Source of the DNA: Tanytarsus gracilentus
Lineage: Eukaryota > Arthropoda > Insecta > Diptera > Chironomidae
Reading direction: 5' to 3'
DNA length: 64,000 bases
Assembly (NCBI GenBank): GCA_038502055.1
Contig: JAXRKN010000043.1
Span: 6,696,001 to 6,760,000 of the forward strand
Shown here: positions 1 to 16,156 of the stretch, piece by piece
Layout: the number at the start of each line of letters is the position of its first letter
Position numbering within the stretch: the first letter of the stretch is position 1
Translations under genes and position numbers: made by a program
Notes under the pieces: model-generated
The model's database searches: none
What the model was told of the DNA's origin: nothing
What the model saw: the letters and a program-made list of their open reading frames with translations, nothing else

Positions 1-1369
1 CGCACGTTGACGCTTCGATATAAAAATGTAGGGCGAGTAATAAAATCCGTCCTGAATTACTAATTTACTGCGTAACCTCTCGAATTACGCTTTCTCAGCA
101 ACTTGTTGGCCGAACATTTGGTTCTTTTGCTTGCGTTGTCGAAAGAGAATACAATAAAATTACAGTCAAGGGATAAAAATATTTTAAATCTTCTTTTATT
201 AAGTCATCAGCATTTTTGGACTAATATAATTATGTTTCATTTTCACGTCTGTTGCCAAAATTTTAAAATCATTAATAATTGTATTAGATATGATCAAAAA
301 AACATTAAACGACAAAGTTAGTGTCCCTTGACTTTAATGAGTTCATTGAACCCTTTCCTTCTATATTTTTCCTTTCACTAACTACATTGGAGCTAAGCGA
401 TCCACAATCAACATACATAATAATGTTTAGTTGGCATAGGTCAAGTTTTGAGTCGCAGCTTGTAAGTAGTGAATTAGTAATGGTGCTGATGATATGATAT
501 ATCAGCATATCTGGCAATAAAAAAACAGTGATTGAGACACAATACACACGATGATTGAATTGGATATTAAACGGTCAATTACTGTTATTATTATCGTGTG
601 TATATGATGGTATTAATCGAGAGTCTTCTTAGTTCTTCTGCTTCTATTGGCTCTCAATAATTTAATATTTATGAACATAATAGAAAAAAGGGAACATTTT
701 TATTGAATAAAAGAAATTTTCTCCCTATCTGAACAAAGCACGCTCGCAGTAAGTTCCAATCACAAACTCAATGAGCACTTAGGAGCGTTTTTATGATACA
801 AAAGGAAGCAAAGTTGCTTTTTTACTGTCTCATTGAAGAATTTAATGAATTTAATGAGCCGCACACAAATGTGCAACACATGGCGAGCATGATGATAAAT
901 TTATTTCGAAACTCTTCTAAATTTATCTCTTTTGGGTTTTGAGTGTTTCGTGCCGCTATCATCAGAATGTGCACACATAATGTCGATAACAAAGCTCTTT
1001 AAAAATTTATTTTATAGAACCGTAAAATGTGGAGATTGTGATCATTTCTAAATTATTTTTAACATTTAAAAATTTAATTTAAAACTAAATTAATGATTTT
1101 AATTTTTTATTATATGTAGCAAGATATTTTTTACTCCAGTTGCGCAACCAACTGCTTTTATTTTTTTTTTCGTATAGACCTTGATACCATCGAACTCGTT
1201 GAAGGAAGAAAATAATAATTGGTGATATACAGCTCTTTAGTTTCCCCTTCTCAATCAGGTTCTCTTCAACATATTTTACGCGCTTTGTGTGAGACCTTTT
1301 CAATTTTCAATGGGTAATCACATGGCACATGCAAGCCAAAAAAAGAAAAGAATTTAAAACATAACGAAT
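1..1369. other. AT-rich intergenic DNA, no gene seen
   Basis: Short open frames occur on both strands but none resembles a protein family, and none continues across plausible splice sites. I see no RNA gene. The stretch probably lies upstream of the cytochrome b561 gene that starts at 1953. Confidence 0.5.
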
Positions 1370-1600
1370 GTCCGCGAGAGAGCGAAAAAAAATGCAATAA
1401 GAGAAACTCGCGCGCGAGAGAGACAGAGCGAGAGAGAAAAACTTAATTATCTTTTATTTTGTCTTCCACACATTTTCTTTTTCACATAAATTTTGTGACT
1501 GCATACTTTCGTTGAAAATCGTCTCACTCTCTTTCAGTCATATTCTGTGCACGGTACGTTAAAGAGTTGAAAAAGGCAAGAGATCGCTAGTGATCGCGTT
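1370..1600 (+). promoter_or_regulatory. Candidate promoter and 5' UTR of the cytochrome b561 gene
   Basis: A GA-rich block (about 1374-1440) carries repeated GAGAG and CGCGCGAGAG motifs of the kind bound by GAGA factor in Diptera. About 100 bp downstream, TTCAGTC at 1534-1540 matches the insect initiator consensus TCAGT. The first coding exon starts at 1953, so a 5' UTR of roughly 400 nt would follow. This is inferred from motifs only. Confidence 0.3.
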
Positions 1601-1952
1601 TAGTTATTTTATTTTATCAGCGGCGCAAAAAAGTGAATTAATTGTCACCTGATTTGTGTCTGATCTTGCTAGGAAAATTATCACATGTGTAGCCGTGTAG
1701 GCGACAATTGTTGTTCACCTTGGAACTAGTAACTGATAAATTAAAAGAAATATATTGAGACAGTTAAATAGTGAACAAGATCAAATCTGTCAAGTTCTAA
1801 TTAATGCTAATTGAATCATCTCAACTTAATTAAACGAAGAATGCAAAAGTGAAGAAGAATTTCGCATGATTTTTATCTTCTGAGAACTTTTTTTTCCTTT
1901 TAAAACCTTATAATTTTATATTACAAAAGTGGAGTACAAAAAAGAACGCAAA

Positions 1953-5398
<3,446 letters not shown>

Positions 5399-5485
5399 GG
5401 GCCAATAAAGGTGCAGATGGTAAAGGAAGTTACAGAGATAACCGTAACTCCCGACTCCCCTGTTGCCGATCCCGAAAAATACTAA
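5399..5485 (+). other. Possible stop-codon readthrough extension of the cytochrome b561 CDS
   Basis: Directly after TGA (5396-5398, context ATT TGA GGG) the same frame stays open for 28 codons to TAA at 5483-5485. The extension includes VTPDSPVADPEKY. By my count it is about 49% GC, against roughly a quarter in the next 84 bases. That coding-like composition is what a translated tail would show. A selective splice removing the TGA is an alternative, as is chance. Confidence 0.4.
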
Positions 5486-8177
5486 ACTCATTCACATTCA
5501 TTGAAATCAAAACTATAAAAAAACAGAGCATTTTTCTGATAAAAATGAAGTAATTTTAAAATAACGACGAAAGTGGAAAATTGCAGTAAAAAAATTTAAA
5601 AGTAGATGTCTCAAGCATAAACGATATAGATCATTCATTGTTTTTCATATTTTCATTGATATGGACTAAAACAAGGATTAAAAAATTTAGATTTAATGAA
5701 AAACCTCTTAAATTTTATCTTCAAGAACTGATAAGCTCAAAAGTATTCTTTGATGGACATAAAACAAACAAAAAACTTAGCAGAAAACATAAAGATTTTT
5801 TTAGCGAAAAAAAATAATCACATCGCCAAATTTACATTCATAAATTATAATGGAAAATTACATGAATAGTCTTAAAATTAAGAAAAAGAAAAGTTTCATA
5901 AAAAAATTAGATAATTTAATTATTTTTCGATTGAAATGTAGTTTGCTTTGAGTGAAAGCGGTCACAGTGAGTAATTGATGCTTTTTTGGAGATTATGAAG
6001 TTGTCGAAAGAAAATTCACTCTTCATAATTTTTTACAACATCATCTTTTACTCGATGTGATCAAGAATGTCGGCAGAAATGAGAGCAAAAAATTTTCTGA
6101 TTGAAATAAATTGCAAAAAAACTTCAATTTAAATTATTTGCGAGTGTGTGCCAACAGATTGGGTGTGCTTGGAAAAAATGCAACGTAAACTTTTACATCA
6201 GAATTAGCTGAATTTTAAATATTTAAATTTTAACGGTTAATTCTTTGCGACAAAAATTTAAGAGCACACCTAACATAACTTTCGAAAGGCTAATTTGCAA
6301 TCTCATCGCCGCCACACGCGTTGGTACAAATTCACCTCTTTTTTGCTGATATACGCGAGTAAAATATTAATTTTCTTTTGGATGTAAGTTAAGACATATT
6401 TTCGCGAGAGAAAGCATAAATGCGTTCTTCACTCATTCATTACACGCGGCTATAGTTGAGATATATTTATAAAAGAAATAAAAAATGACGTAAATGGAAT
6501 ATCAAAATTGTGACAGGTTGCGATGGCATTGAAAATTTCGTACAGGTACCAATTTTGATAATGTATTTAAAAATAAATATATGAAACTCGATCATGAAAA
6601 TTTTTACCTTTATTATAAATTTTAATTCCTTCCTCCTCACTCCTACTTTCTCTCACAAATAATAAAAAAACTCCCTCTCGAATAAAATTTTCCTTCCTTC
6701 CTTCTCTTAACGAATATTTTTCTATATTTCTAAAAATTTACTTTGTTAAGTTTGAAAAACGAAGAAAAAACTGCATAAAATTTTTACAATTTCTATAGAG
6801 AAGAGGTAAAAAATTTCCCATAATTAAAAAAAATCATAAGAATTAAAATTCAGCATAAACTTAGAGATTCATGAAACGTTTTATAGTAGCATGTACCATG
6901 GTAGCAAATATTGAAAAAAAAAAGATGTTCAACTTCATAAATTAATGCATTAATATTTAAATATTGACGATTTATATATCATTCCATTTAAATAATAGAA
7001 AAAAGTAAAATAACTACTTGCAACAATTTTCGTACCAATTTAAGGAAAGAAAGACATTGTGAAGTTTTAAAACACAGAAACAAATTTTTTAGATGATGAA
7101 TTTAATACCACCGGATGTTTTTTGATACAAAGAAATTTTTTTACACACCAAGCCGAAGGCAATAAATTTTTTGGACTTAACCATCCTGTTTTTCACAAGC
7201 ATATACAGTGACCAAGCACATAATTTATGATTTTTGTCATCAATATGAAAAAGGAGAGAATTTATTTGGGTCGATGTGGAAGGAACTATGTGTTGTCGTG
7301 CCGTATTATGTGTTCAAAATGGAAAAATCAAAAAAAGTAATGTGACAAAAATTTAATTAATGCTGTAAAAATGTTCGATGACAAACGTATGTTTGTTATG
7401 ATGATAATGAGTGTGTTACTTTTACTCAAAATAACAAATTGTGCAACCGCCGCTCATTAAAAAAAGAGAGAAGTAAAAAGTAAACTGAGAGCTCACACTG
7501 AAATTACAAATTATAACGAGTCGGAAGTAGCAAAAAGAAATTTTTCTCACACGATTATTGATGATAGCTTTAGTGTTTAAAAAAAAAAGATTTTCAACAA
7601 CTTCACATAATACCCAATAACGAATTCACTTTGTTCTCTCCATAAAAGAAAAAAAAATGACGAGAAATATTCAATTAAAAATTTAAAATAGAAAAAAAAT
7701 CAAAAATATAGTTAAAATCAATTTTTACGTCCGTTCATTTGAGTGCAAAGAAAAAAACGATAATCAAATCTCGAGTTATGATAAAAAAAAATTATTTATG
7801 TTAAGCTCAAACAAATGGAACAAAATTTTAAATTGCTTTATATTAAATATTCGTTTTTAAAAACTTTTTGTAAGATGAAAATTGACCACAAAAAATTAGA
7901 TAACGATAAATTCATATTATAATAAACATTCAGCATCCAACATAAATAAATCGAGTAAATAAAGAAGAGTTCATTAAGAGAAATTTTAAATGTATTTATT
8001 TTATATTTTTTTTTATTCGCATCCACGTGTTTGCAAACAGCCACTTTTTGAATTATATAAAGCTTTTTCCGTTAATTTTGAATTTTTCGACGTACATAAA
8101 TTTTAGACGTAAATAAATTTTCGACCAAATACTTCCACGAAAAAAATACTCATTCATCCGCATTTAAAAATATCAAA
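5486..8177. other. AT-rich 3' UTR and intergenic DNA, no gene seen
   Basis: This probably contains the 3' UTR of the cytochrome b561 gene, followed by intergenic DNA rich in A runs. No open frame here shows a recognisable family or a spliceable continuation. Confidence 0.5.
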
Positions 8178-9605
8178 ATGTTTACATTAAGAAAATTTGA
8201 AAAATTAATTATTTTAAATACTCGTCACATATCAAAAATACAAAAGCGAGTATTATTACAGGATCAGACAAAGTTCGATGGTTAGTTAATTGATTTAAGT
8301 TTATTTTAAAAGTGTTTTTAATTAACGAAAATAAACATTTTAGTTTATCAAATGAAACCGAAAAAAATGAAAACATCCACAAAAGTTTATGTTTGGGGAT
8401 TAGCAGAGACAGGAGCTTTGGGTCTTGCGAGTCCACTCTCGAATCACAAGCGTCCTGAGATGCAGATTTCACGTCATCCAAAAAGACAAGCATTCGGTGA
8501 ATTTCACAAAATTAAAGATGTAGCTGCCGGCTATGGTTTCACACTGTTTGCAGTCGAGCCTCATGAAGATTATAATCACTATACACTCTATGGAACTGGA
8601 TTAAATTCAGACTCACAAATTGGCTATCATAAGCTTAAGGGAGACACACATCGACCTATGGAATTATTAATTTATCCAGCACCAATTGAGTTGCCAAAGA
8701 AATATTCTAATGAAATTGTTAGAATTACAAAAGTCGGATGTGGTCGTGCTCATTCCGTTGCTATCGCTGACAATGGAATCGTTTACACTTTAGGAAATAA
8801 TGCATACGGTCAGTGCGGCAGAACAATAGTTGAAGATGAAAATTATTTTGGAAGTCAAGCGATTAGCATGCTCGAGCCATCGACTTTTGGCGGTGATAGA
8901 TTAAAGGATGTCGCATGTGGACAGGATCATACGATATTTTTAACTGAAACAGGAAAGCTGTATGCCTGTGGCTGGGGTGCTGATGGACAAACGGGACTGG
9001 GACATTATAACAATCACCACGTGCCGACGTTAATCGAAGGCGATATTAAAAATGAGAATATTACAAAAGTTTCATGTGTAGGCGATTGCGTGCTTGCATT
9101 AAACGACAGAGGCGAAGTTTTCGGATGGGGAAACTCGGAATATAATCAAATTTTACTCGATAGTAATGAGCAACAAATGAATTTGCCAATTCACTTGAAA
9201 TATCTCGATAAGTTAGGAAAAATCATTGATGTCGCCGCTGGCGGTTCCTTCTCGATGGCTCTCAACGAGGAAGGAATAGTTTTTGTGTGGGGCTATGGAT
9301 TGTTAGGCCTCGGACCTCTTGTGGATTTCTGTAAAATTCCAACTCCAATTCCGCAAACCATTTTCGGACGCAATGCATTTAATCCTGATCTAAAAGTAAT
9401 TTCCATAAACTGCGGTCTTTACCACATGGCCGCTATAAATAGCGATAACGATTTGTATATGTGGGGCAGAAATAAGTTCGGTTGCCTTGGCATAGGTCAT
9501 GAAAATAACCAACCGTTTCCTTTTAAAGCGAATGTAGCGGCGAAAGTTCAAAAAATCCTCTGTGGCGTTGATCACTCAATTGCTTTGGCAAGGCCCTTTA
9601 TTTAA
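8178..9605 (+). CDS. RCC1L: RCC1-like protein, mitochondrial (RCC1L/WBSCR16 type)
   Basis: Two exons, 8178-8280 and 8344-9605, with a 63-bp intron give 454 aa. The first exon adds about 34 residues rich in Arg, Lys, Leu and Ile with few acids (MFTLRKFEKL start), as expected for a mitochondrial presequence. The body is a seven-bladed RCC1 beta-propeller. Blade motifs such as VYVWGLAETG, VGCGRAHSVA, VACGQDHTIF, ACGWGADGQTG and CGVDHSIALA are visible. RCC1L in animals acts in mitochondrial ribosome assembly and has been described as a guanine-nucleotide exchange factor in mitochondrial fusion. An AATAAA lies just after the stop (about 9614). The tail faces the convergent Mtfp1 gene, with 88 nt between stop codons. 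An internal Met at 8352 would drop the targeting peptide, so the upstream start is preferred. Confidence 0.87.
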
Positions 9606-9693
9606 TTGACATGAAAATAAAGCTTTTTTCTTATATAGTAAATTTAATTAACTTTTTGTGCACCAATTTTTACTAATTTTGGAAGAGCTTTTC

Positions 9694-10429
9694 TTATTGC
9701 TTCATTAAAAATTTTCGGTAGGTTGAGTCCATGAGTGTGTCGACACCTTTATCAATCGGATGAATGATGAAGGGAATGGAAGCTAGTCCAAAGATTGTTG
9801 GGATTATTTTAGCGAACTTGTGCTTAATCTTGGACATCTTTATTCCCTTTCCAACTGCCCAGCAAATTCGATTAATTGTAAAGCCTACAGTTAAAAGTAA
9901 TTAATAAAAAATCTTCATATTGTCGGCGATAAAAGTCATACCTGGTATTGCGACCGACGCAAGCAGTTGCCAAGTCACTACATCTCCCGCAACAATCAAT
10001 GATTTTGTTGCATCTCCAGATTTCTTAAATTCCTTACTACTTTTGTCATATGTATCTGAAATATTCATTGACATTTTAAAAAAGGATTTAAACAAAATTA
10101 ATTTAAATCACCTGCGAAAACATATCCAATCGCTAAAACGTAGCTTCCAAGCACGAGTTTCTTGTCGATCTAAAAAAAAATTTAACATTTAATATTTTAA
10201 ATTAATTAAGTTAAAGAGATCATACCAGCGGTCTAAAACTCTCACCGAGTTCATTACTATATCCTAAAATTAAATAGAAAATAAAGTTATTTCCAGACAA
10301 TTGCATCATCCGTGATTTTTTAATTGTCATTTTAATTGATGATTGTTTAAAATATTCACCTAAATATCTTAAAACACTGTCGCGGTAAATGTCGTACTCC
10401 TTAGCTGGTTCATTCTTATTGTCTGACAT
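9694..10429 (-). CDS. Mtfp1: Mitochondrial fission process protein 1 (MTP18)
   Basis: Five small exons on the minus strand (10360-10429, 10226-10263, 10112-10169, 9942-10055, 9694-9884) give 156 aa, normal for the family. Hallmarks in order: DIYRDSVLRYLGYSNELGESFRPL near the N-terminus (given here across a splice), LGSYVLAIGYVFA, WQLLASVAIPGFTINR, and IPFIIHPIDKGVDTLMD near the end. MTFP1 is an inner-membrane protein with several hydrophobic segments that affects mitochondrial fission and inner-membrane integrity. All four introns are short (56-96 bp). The gene is convergent with the RCC1L-like gene and divergent from spargel, only tens of bases from that gene's likely transcription start. 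Confidence 0.93.
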
Positions 10430-10513
10430 TGCTTAATTAAATTAAAATTTAATAAATTTATTAAGGAGAAAAAATTAGCTGAAACAATCGCAGTAAAATT
10501 ATCTCTGGTCAGT
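10430..10513. promoter_or_regulatory. Divergent promoter of Mtfp1 (-) and spargel (+)
   Basis: The Mtfp1 start codon (10429) and a TCAGT initiator-like motif on the plus strand (10509-10513) lie about 80 bp apart. The spargel 5' UTR exon appears to run from about there to 10800, where AAAAG|GTGAGC is a good splice donor; the matching acceptor TTTTTAG ends at 10963. The two genes must share regulatory DNA. The transcription starts themselves are inferred. Confidence 0.5.
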
Positions 10514-10986
10514 GGTGTGTGTGAAAAATTGCGTAAAATTCACCACAAGTGAGATTCGCGTGACAAAATTTATATGTTCACCCCAAAACTCGAGCTTTCC
10601 ACCACAACAACACATTTTTCGGAAGTGTAAAATCGTGGACGTAGAAGAATTAAAGTTTCTAGTGAATTTAACTAACTTACAACAGTCAAATGTGATAAAA
10701 TAGCGAAATACTAAAGTGTATTTGGTCGTGCGAGGAGAGTCACGACTAAATAACAAGAGATTTATTGAAATTTACCGAAAAAAAATAAGTGAAACAAAAG
10801 GTGAGCGAAATATGTTGCGAAAGTAATAAGAAGAAATGTTTTTTAACCACGCAAATTGACATCAGACTTTAGAAATTCAAATGAACAATTAAAGACACAT
10901 GAAGAGAGTTATTGTTGGTGTCATCTAAAAGTACTAATTTTAATTAAATCCATCAATTTTTAGTGAGGTTAGAAAAACGTGGAAAA

Positions 10987-12671
10987 ATGCTAGCTGATAA
11001 TTTCGAGATAATCAATTTGAATCCCAACATCAACTACAATTCGAGTGACGATGAGTCAGATGTTGAGGAGGATGATACGATCATGGAATGTATCAGCATT
11101 AATGACGACGACGACAGCAATGTTAGCCACCCGGAAGTGAAGACGAGAAAGAAAAAGCTCAATTTGGAGGAGTATAAGCAGAAACGTGCAAATCAACCGG
11201 CACGGACATTCAGCACAACGGGGACAACTACCTTAGAGCTCTGTGAGATTATTCCCGATACTCTACCGCCAATCAATTTACCTTCCGATCCACGTGCTAT
11301 CAAGAAATTTCTCAGTCAAATTAACAATAAACCGCAGGATAATGAAGAAGAAGAATTAACCGAGCAAGCCTCAGCAGCAATAATACATCCAGCTATTCAT
11401 CCCGACTATGAAGAAATCATTTGTGTGTCCATTCAAACCAACACCGAAATTTCAATACTGCCAAATGAACACGAAGAGCAACAGACGTCGACGGGCGCTG
11501 AATTTCTTACGAATATTGTTAATAACTTTCAAAACGATAAACTCGTTAATTCATCGGCAAATTCACTCTTTTCGAGCATCAACGAAGTTATGCAGAAAAA
11601 GTGCGAGACACAAAATGTGAGTGATCAAGTAGTTGTGAATAGTAAGATGGAGGAGCATCATGGCGAGGATAAGGTGATCATGCACTTGAGAAAAGACAGG
11701 ATACGAAAGGCAGGAAAATCGATAGCAGTACAGACTGATATGACTCCACTATTTCCACCACTTCTTCTCTCTCCAGCACTCATCTTTAGTAGAATAAGAA
11801 ATGTTCGCGGTTATCGTCGTCGGGCGTCGAGAAGTCGTAGCCGGAGTCGCTCGAGAAGTCTGAGTCCGGAAAGTAGTGAATACTATACGGGTGGCAGTTA
11901 CTTTAATTTTAGCAACAATCCATTTGTGACGCGCTCTCATAATAGCGCCTATTCATCGTCCATGAATAGCAGTGAATTAGATTCAAATTCAAGTGATAGC
12001 GACGACTCGTCCGCATACAGTTCAGAGCGCTCATCTGATCAGGGATCAATCAAAAGATTTGAAAACACTTATAGAAACTATCGTCAACAAAAGTATAACG
12101 ATAATGGCGGTAATAAGATTCAAGGTAATTTTGTGGCGCAATTTTTTTGGGTAAAAGTTTTTTTTCTAAACTCTATTTTTAGAAGAACGAAAAATCATTT
12201 ATGTAGGCGAAATCCTCAAAGAGACAACCAAAGAGGAGTTGCGTAGAAAATTTATCAAGTATGGATCAATCAAGAAAATATCTCTTCATGCGCGCGAAGA
12301 TGGGTCAGTTGAATGTGACTTAAAATTTGGTTAAACTTATTAATGTAATTAAATCGTTGTGTGTATTTAGTTCCCTTCGCTATGGCTTTGTGACTTTTGC
12401 CGAATCGTCAGTTGCTTACGAAGTGATTGATAAGTTTGTAACTGATCCGGCGCTTTGCAACTACGACATTCGATTTGGTGGCCGTCGAAAGTTTTGCAAG
12501 CAAAATTATGCTGATCTCGACAATGGAATCGATGCGGTTGGTATTGGCAAAGTTTCAAATAAAATTAGCACTAAAATCAACAATATTAACAATGCCGTAA
12601 AATCAAACGAGTTGAGCTTTGAAGATCTCCTCAACATGGCAAAGAGAAAACTTCAAGCCGCCAAGAAATAA
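10987..12671 (+). CDS. srl: PGC-1 family transcriptional coactivator spargel
   Basis: Coding exons 10987-12124, 12183-12303 and 12371-12671 give 519 aa. An upstream non-coding exon ends at 10800, with a 163-bp intron to 10963. PGC-1 proteins are nuclear coactivators of mitochondrial biogenesis and insulin-responsive genes. The N-terminus is acidic (SSDDESDVEEDD). An Arg-Ser stretch near residue 285 (RSRSRSRSRSLSPES) precedes a Ser-rich segment. The C-terminal RRM begins with RKIIYVGEIL and continues RYGFVTF, then the PGC-1 signature YDIRFGGRRKFCKQNYADLD. The end carries FEDLL within SFEDLLNMAKRKL, equivalent to the family's C-terminal FDSLL helix. The protein is much shorter than vertebrate PGC-1alpha, and I saw no clear N-terminal LxxLL motif. 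An AATAAA lies at about 12805. ATG 10987 is chosen because the upstream in-frame GTG overlaps the splice acceptor. Confidence 0.9.
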
Positions 12672-12865
12672 CAGGGAATGCAAATCAACTTAAAGTGTGC
12701 TTCCCAGAAATTTAAAAGTTATCTATATATATTTGAATTTTCTAAAAAGTTTTGAAATATTTTCCTATATGAACATGACAGCTCTAAAAGATGAAAGTTT
12801 TTGATAAATAAAGAGTTTCGATTTTCGTTAAAATTAGCGTTTTTTATTTGAAAATTTAAAGAAGA

Positions 12866-15800
12866 TTAATTCATGAGCAAAACATCTTGTTTGGCCAATT
12901 CGAGCAGCATAGGATCGTCAAAGAATTTATTAATTGAAACATCCTCCGAGAGACCCTTGCGTCTTCTTGTCTTGATCATAAACTCGCGTGCTAAATGTGT
13001 AGCCGGTTGAGGCTCGAGTGGCCTAATGATGATGCTCTTGTCGAGCGGATCACCAGGAACAATTTGCCAATGATGAAAAACTGATTGACAAAAGGCTTGT
13101 CCTTGCGTGTGTGTTCTCAAGTCAGTTTCGAAGCCAAATGAATCGATGGCGGGAATGAAGGCTTTTACTGCGTAGAGTGGAGAACCAGGAATTGGCGAGT
13201 CTTGTGTGACATGACCTCTTCTTCTTGCCAAAACAGTGTATACTGATGAAACACAATCGGCCGGTGCAGTAACTTCCACAAACAGGTATGGTTCCATGAG
13301 TCTTGGAGTGGCCATTAAAAATGCAGAATATGATACGCGACGCGCTGTTGGAATAACTTGACCGCCTCCTCTGTGTATTGGCTCATTTGCGATGACAGCA
13401 TCGAGAATCTTGAATTTGACATTTCTTATTGGCTCCTCACACAACGGTCCTTCGCGAGTTCCCCATTGAAAGCCCTAAAAAGCTTTTAAATTAGATTAAA
13501 TGCTTAGATAATAAATTGACAAATTTACCTGCACGATAGATTCTTTAATCGAGCCTAACAGAGACTTATCCACTTCCGATGGCAGTGTGTCATCAACAAG
13601 AATATTTGCGCCACAGTTGTCAGGACCAAAAGCCCAAATGCTTCTCGCCGCCAACAGATCCCAATCGTAATTTGTCTGGAAAAACTCTCCAATTTTCTTT
13701 TTGCTCCATCCAATTGACACAACTTCATTTTCAATGTCTTCGGCTAAGCCTTTTTCGAGAGGCTCCGCAATCATTGTAATTTTATTCTTTTTGTTTGGAG
13801 TTTCAGAAAAGCATTTTAGTGAAGATGTCTCGACGACTGTCTCGGTGAAGCTTACAACTGGATCAGCAACTTTGATGTCAATTTCTGAATACATTTTACG
13901 TAAATCATGCATGACACAATCGAGATAGAGTTCACCGGTGCCGAGAATGACATGCTCTCCCGACTCTTCAACTCTTGTCGAGAGCAATGGATAGCTTTTG
14001 TTCACTTTTCTTAGGCCATCCAACATTTTGGGGAGTTCTGAAGGATTTACAGGCTCAACGGCGATTTTAATGATGCTCTGTGTGTTGAACTTGAGAGGTC
14101 TAAAAATATAAAGTTCTTCCTGAACGTTTACATCGACCATTGTAGATGTTTTAACGATGCTCTGATCGATGCCTTCAATCAATACCCAATTGCCAGCTGG
14201 AACACGATTTAATTCCACCTTATATCTCGCTTCATAAACCCATAAACGTCCAACCTGAACGACTCTCGAATCTTCCTCATCTAAGAGCGTATAATTTTCA
14301 CCGAGAATTCTGACCTCTTGATTACTGTAAAGTGTGCCACTCATAACTCTAGCGAGCACGAGGAAAATGTTGCAATCATCAGTTGGATACATTTTACTGC
14401 TGTGAACAACCAAGTTTCCGTTTTGATTACAATCGAGCATGTCGTCATATAAAACACCCTCCTTAGGTCCAGTAAAAATATGATCGATTTTGTTTTTTGA
14501 ATTTTCGGCTGGAGATTGAATGTGTTCAACGCACATGTCAGTAAAACCGGTGAAATCGCCAAAGAAGCGATTGCAAATGAGTCTTAGTAAGGGTCTAATG
14601 TTGCATTTCATTTCCTCTTTGGTGATGCGAATGTTAAGTTCCGCCAATGTGTCCGCAAGTGTGCTATCAACATCGCCAACAACTTGAGCGAAAAGTTTAT
14701 AAATTGGCTCGAGAATGAACTCAACGAAACTTCTCGGTGCGGAGCTGTGTGCTGGTTTTTTCGAAAACTTTCTCGTCTTGCTAATAAAGTACATGTCGCC
14801 CCACAAACGGCGAGCGAATTCAAATGCCGAAAAACCTGGATAGGTGTCGGTGTAGAGTTTCGCAAATGATTTGAGGGTGAAACAAAATCCATATAATGAA
14901 CTTGCGAAGCACACATTGCCAGTGATCGGTGATAATTGCAGGTTCGTACTGCCATAAAGACTAATTAATCCATTGACCTCATCAATGATGTGCTTGAGTT
15001 TAAAGTAAGCGTCTTGTGGTGGCAATTTAAGCTCAAGAATCAATCGATCAACCTTATTGATGCACAAAGTAACTGGCAATTTCTCCTGAATGGCATGCTT
15101 CAATAGTCTTTCAGTATTCAGCATGACACCTTCAGCTGCATCGACGAAAATAACCACGCCATCGACCATACGCATTGCTGCAGTCGCCTCATCTGAGAAA
15201 TTAACATGACCGGGCGTATCAAAGACATTCATCAAGTAGCTCTTGTCCTTAACATCCTGCAAAACGAGCGTGACTGGTGTTGCCTTAATGCTAACGCCTC
15301 TCTCCTGCTCAGTAAAAAGGGTGTCGGTATATCTCAAATTTCTCTCCTCCATGTCTCTGAACTGTGGATGAGTTTGTCTAATTAAGCAATCCACGAATGT
15401 TGTCTTGCCATGATGTAAGTGTCCCAATAGCGCTACATTTCGAATTAATGAAGGCGAATCCATGAGATCTGTGAGAAATTCCATCGAGTATGTCGTTTCC
15501 GGCAGATCTTGCTCCTTTATTTGAAACTTTTTCTTCTTGACCGGCTCAATTAGAGGTTTATCGAGCGGCTGTGCGTCTTCCTCCTGAACAATTGTCTCAA
15601 CTTCAGGACCATACACTTCCAATGCCGTTTGATAGTAACGCTTGTCCTCATGCAATACTATCGCTTTCGATGTCTTATCCTCATCAACATCCATTTCAGC
15701 CTCATCTTCGATGGCGTCATCCTAAAATAAATCAATTTAATTTTTTTTAAGCTGGATGTTGTTTAAAAATAAAAAAAACATGTTGCCAACATAAAAATTA

Positions 15801-15917
15801 AATTTTATAACTCACATCGACCTCCTGATCGTCGAACTCCTCCTCATCTGAATCGCTGTCGCCCAGATCTGGTCCAATATAGTTTCCAAATTCATCGTAG
15901 AGCTGCTCTGAATCCAT
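12866..15917 (-). CDS. EFTUD2: U5 snRNP GTPase, 116 kDa component (EFTUD2/Snu114)
   Basis: Three exons (15816-15917, 13529-15721, 12866-13474) give 967 aa, close to the human length. This EF-2-like GTPase of the U5 snRNP drives spliceosome activation and disassembly with Prp8 and Brr2. The start MDSEQLYDEFGNYIGP and the following acidic domain are typical. The GTPase motifs are P-loop GHLHHGKT (about residue 134), DTPGH (about 202) and NKVD (about 256). EF-G-like domains follow, including GTGELYLDCVMHDLRK. The last exon carries domain IV/V with FGFETDLRTHTQGQA and ends LAKQDVLLMN. The introns are 54 and 94 bp. It is convergent with spargel (194 nt between stops) and divergent from Elp1. No irregularity was seen. 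Confidence 0.97.
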
Positions 15918-16156
15918 TTTCTCTGCTTAAATTAAATTTTCCGGCTTTTTGTTTTGCGTTTGAAATCGTAAATTTTTCATTCCCCTTGCGAAGGGGCGTG
16001 GAACTTTTTTTGTGGTGAATATTTTTCATAAAAAATGTCACCTGTTAAAAGCTCTAGTGCGTAATTTCCACATGTTTTTGTTTTTATCGAAAAAAAAGAA
16101 AGATAAAATAAATTAAGTAAAAAGTACGCAATTAAAAGCATTTAAATTAAACTAAA
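15918..16156. promoter_or_regulatory. Divergent promoter of EFTUD2 (-) and Elp1 (+)
   Basis: Only 239 bp separate the two start codons, so both core promoters and 5' UTRs must lie here. A TTATCGA half-site resembling a DRE occurs near 16085. No TATA box is evident. Pairing two housekeeping genes from one short promoter is common in compact insect genomes. Confidence 0.5.

Noticed and set aside
10963..10986. Upstream GTG-initiated extension of spargel (MRLEKRGK)
   Set aside because: The GTG overlaps the AG of a splice acceptor ending at 10963; the ATG at 10987 is the natural start.
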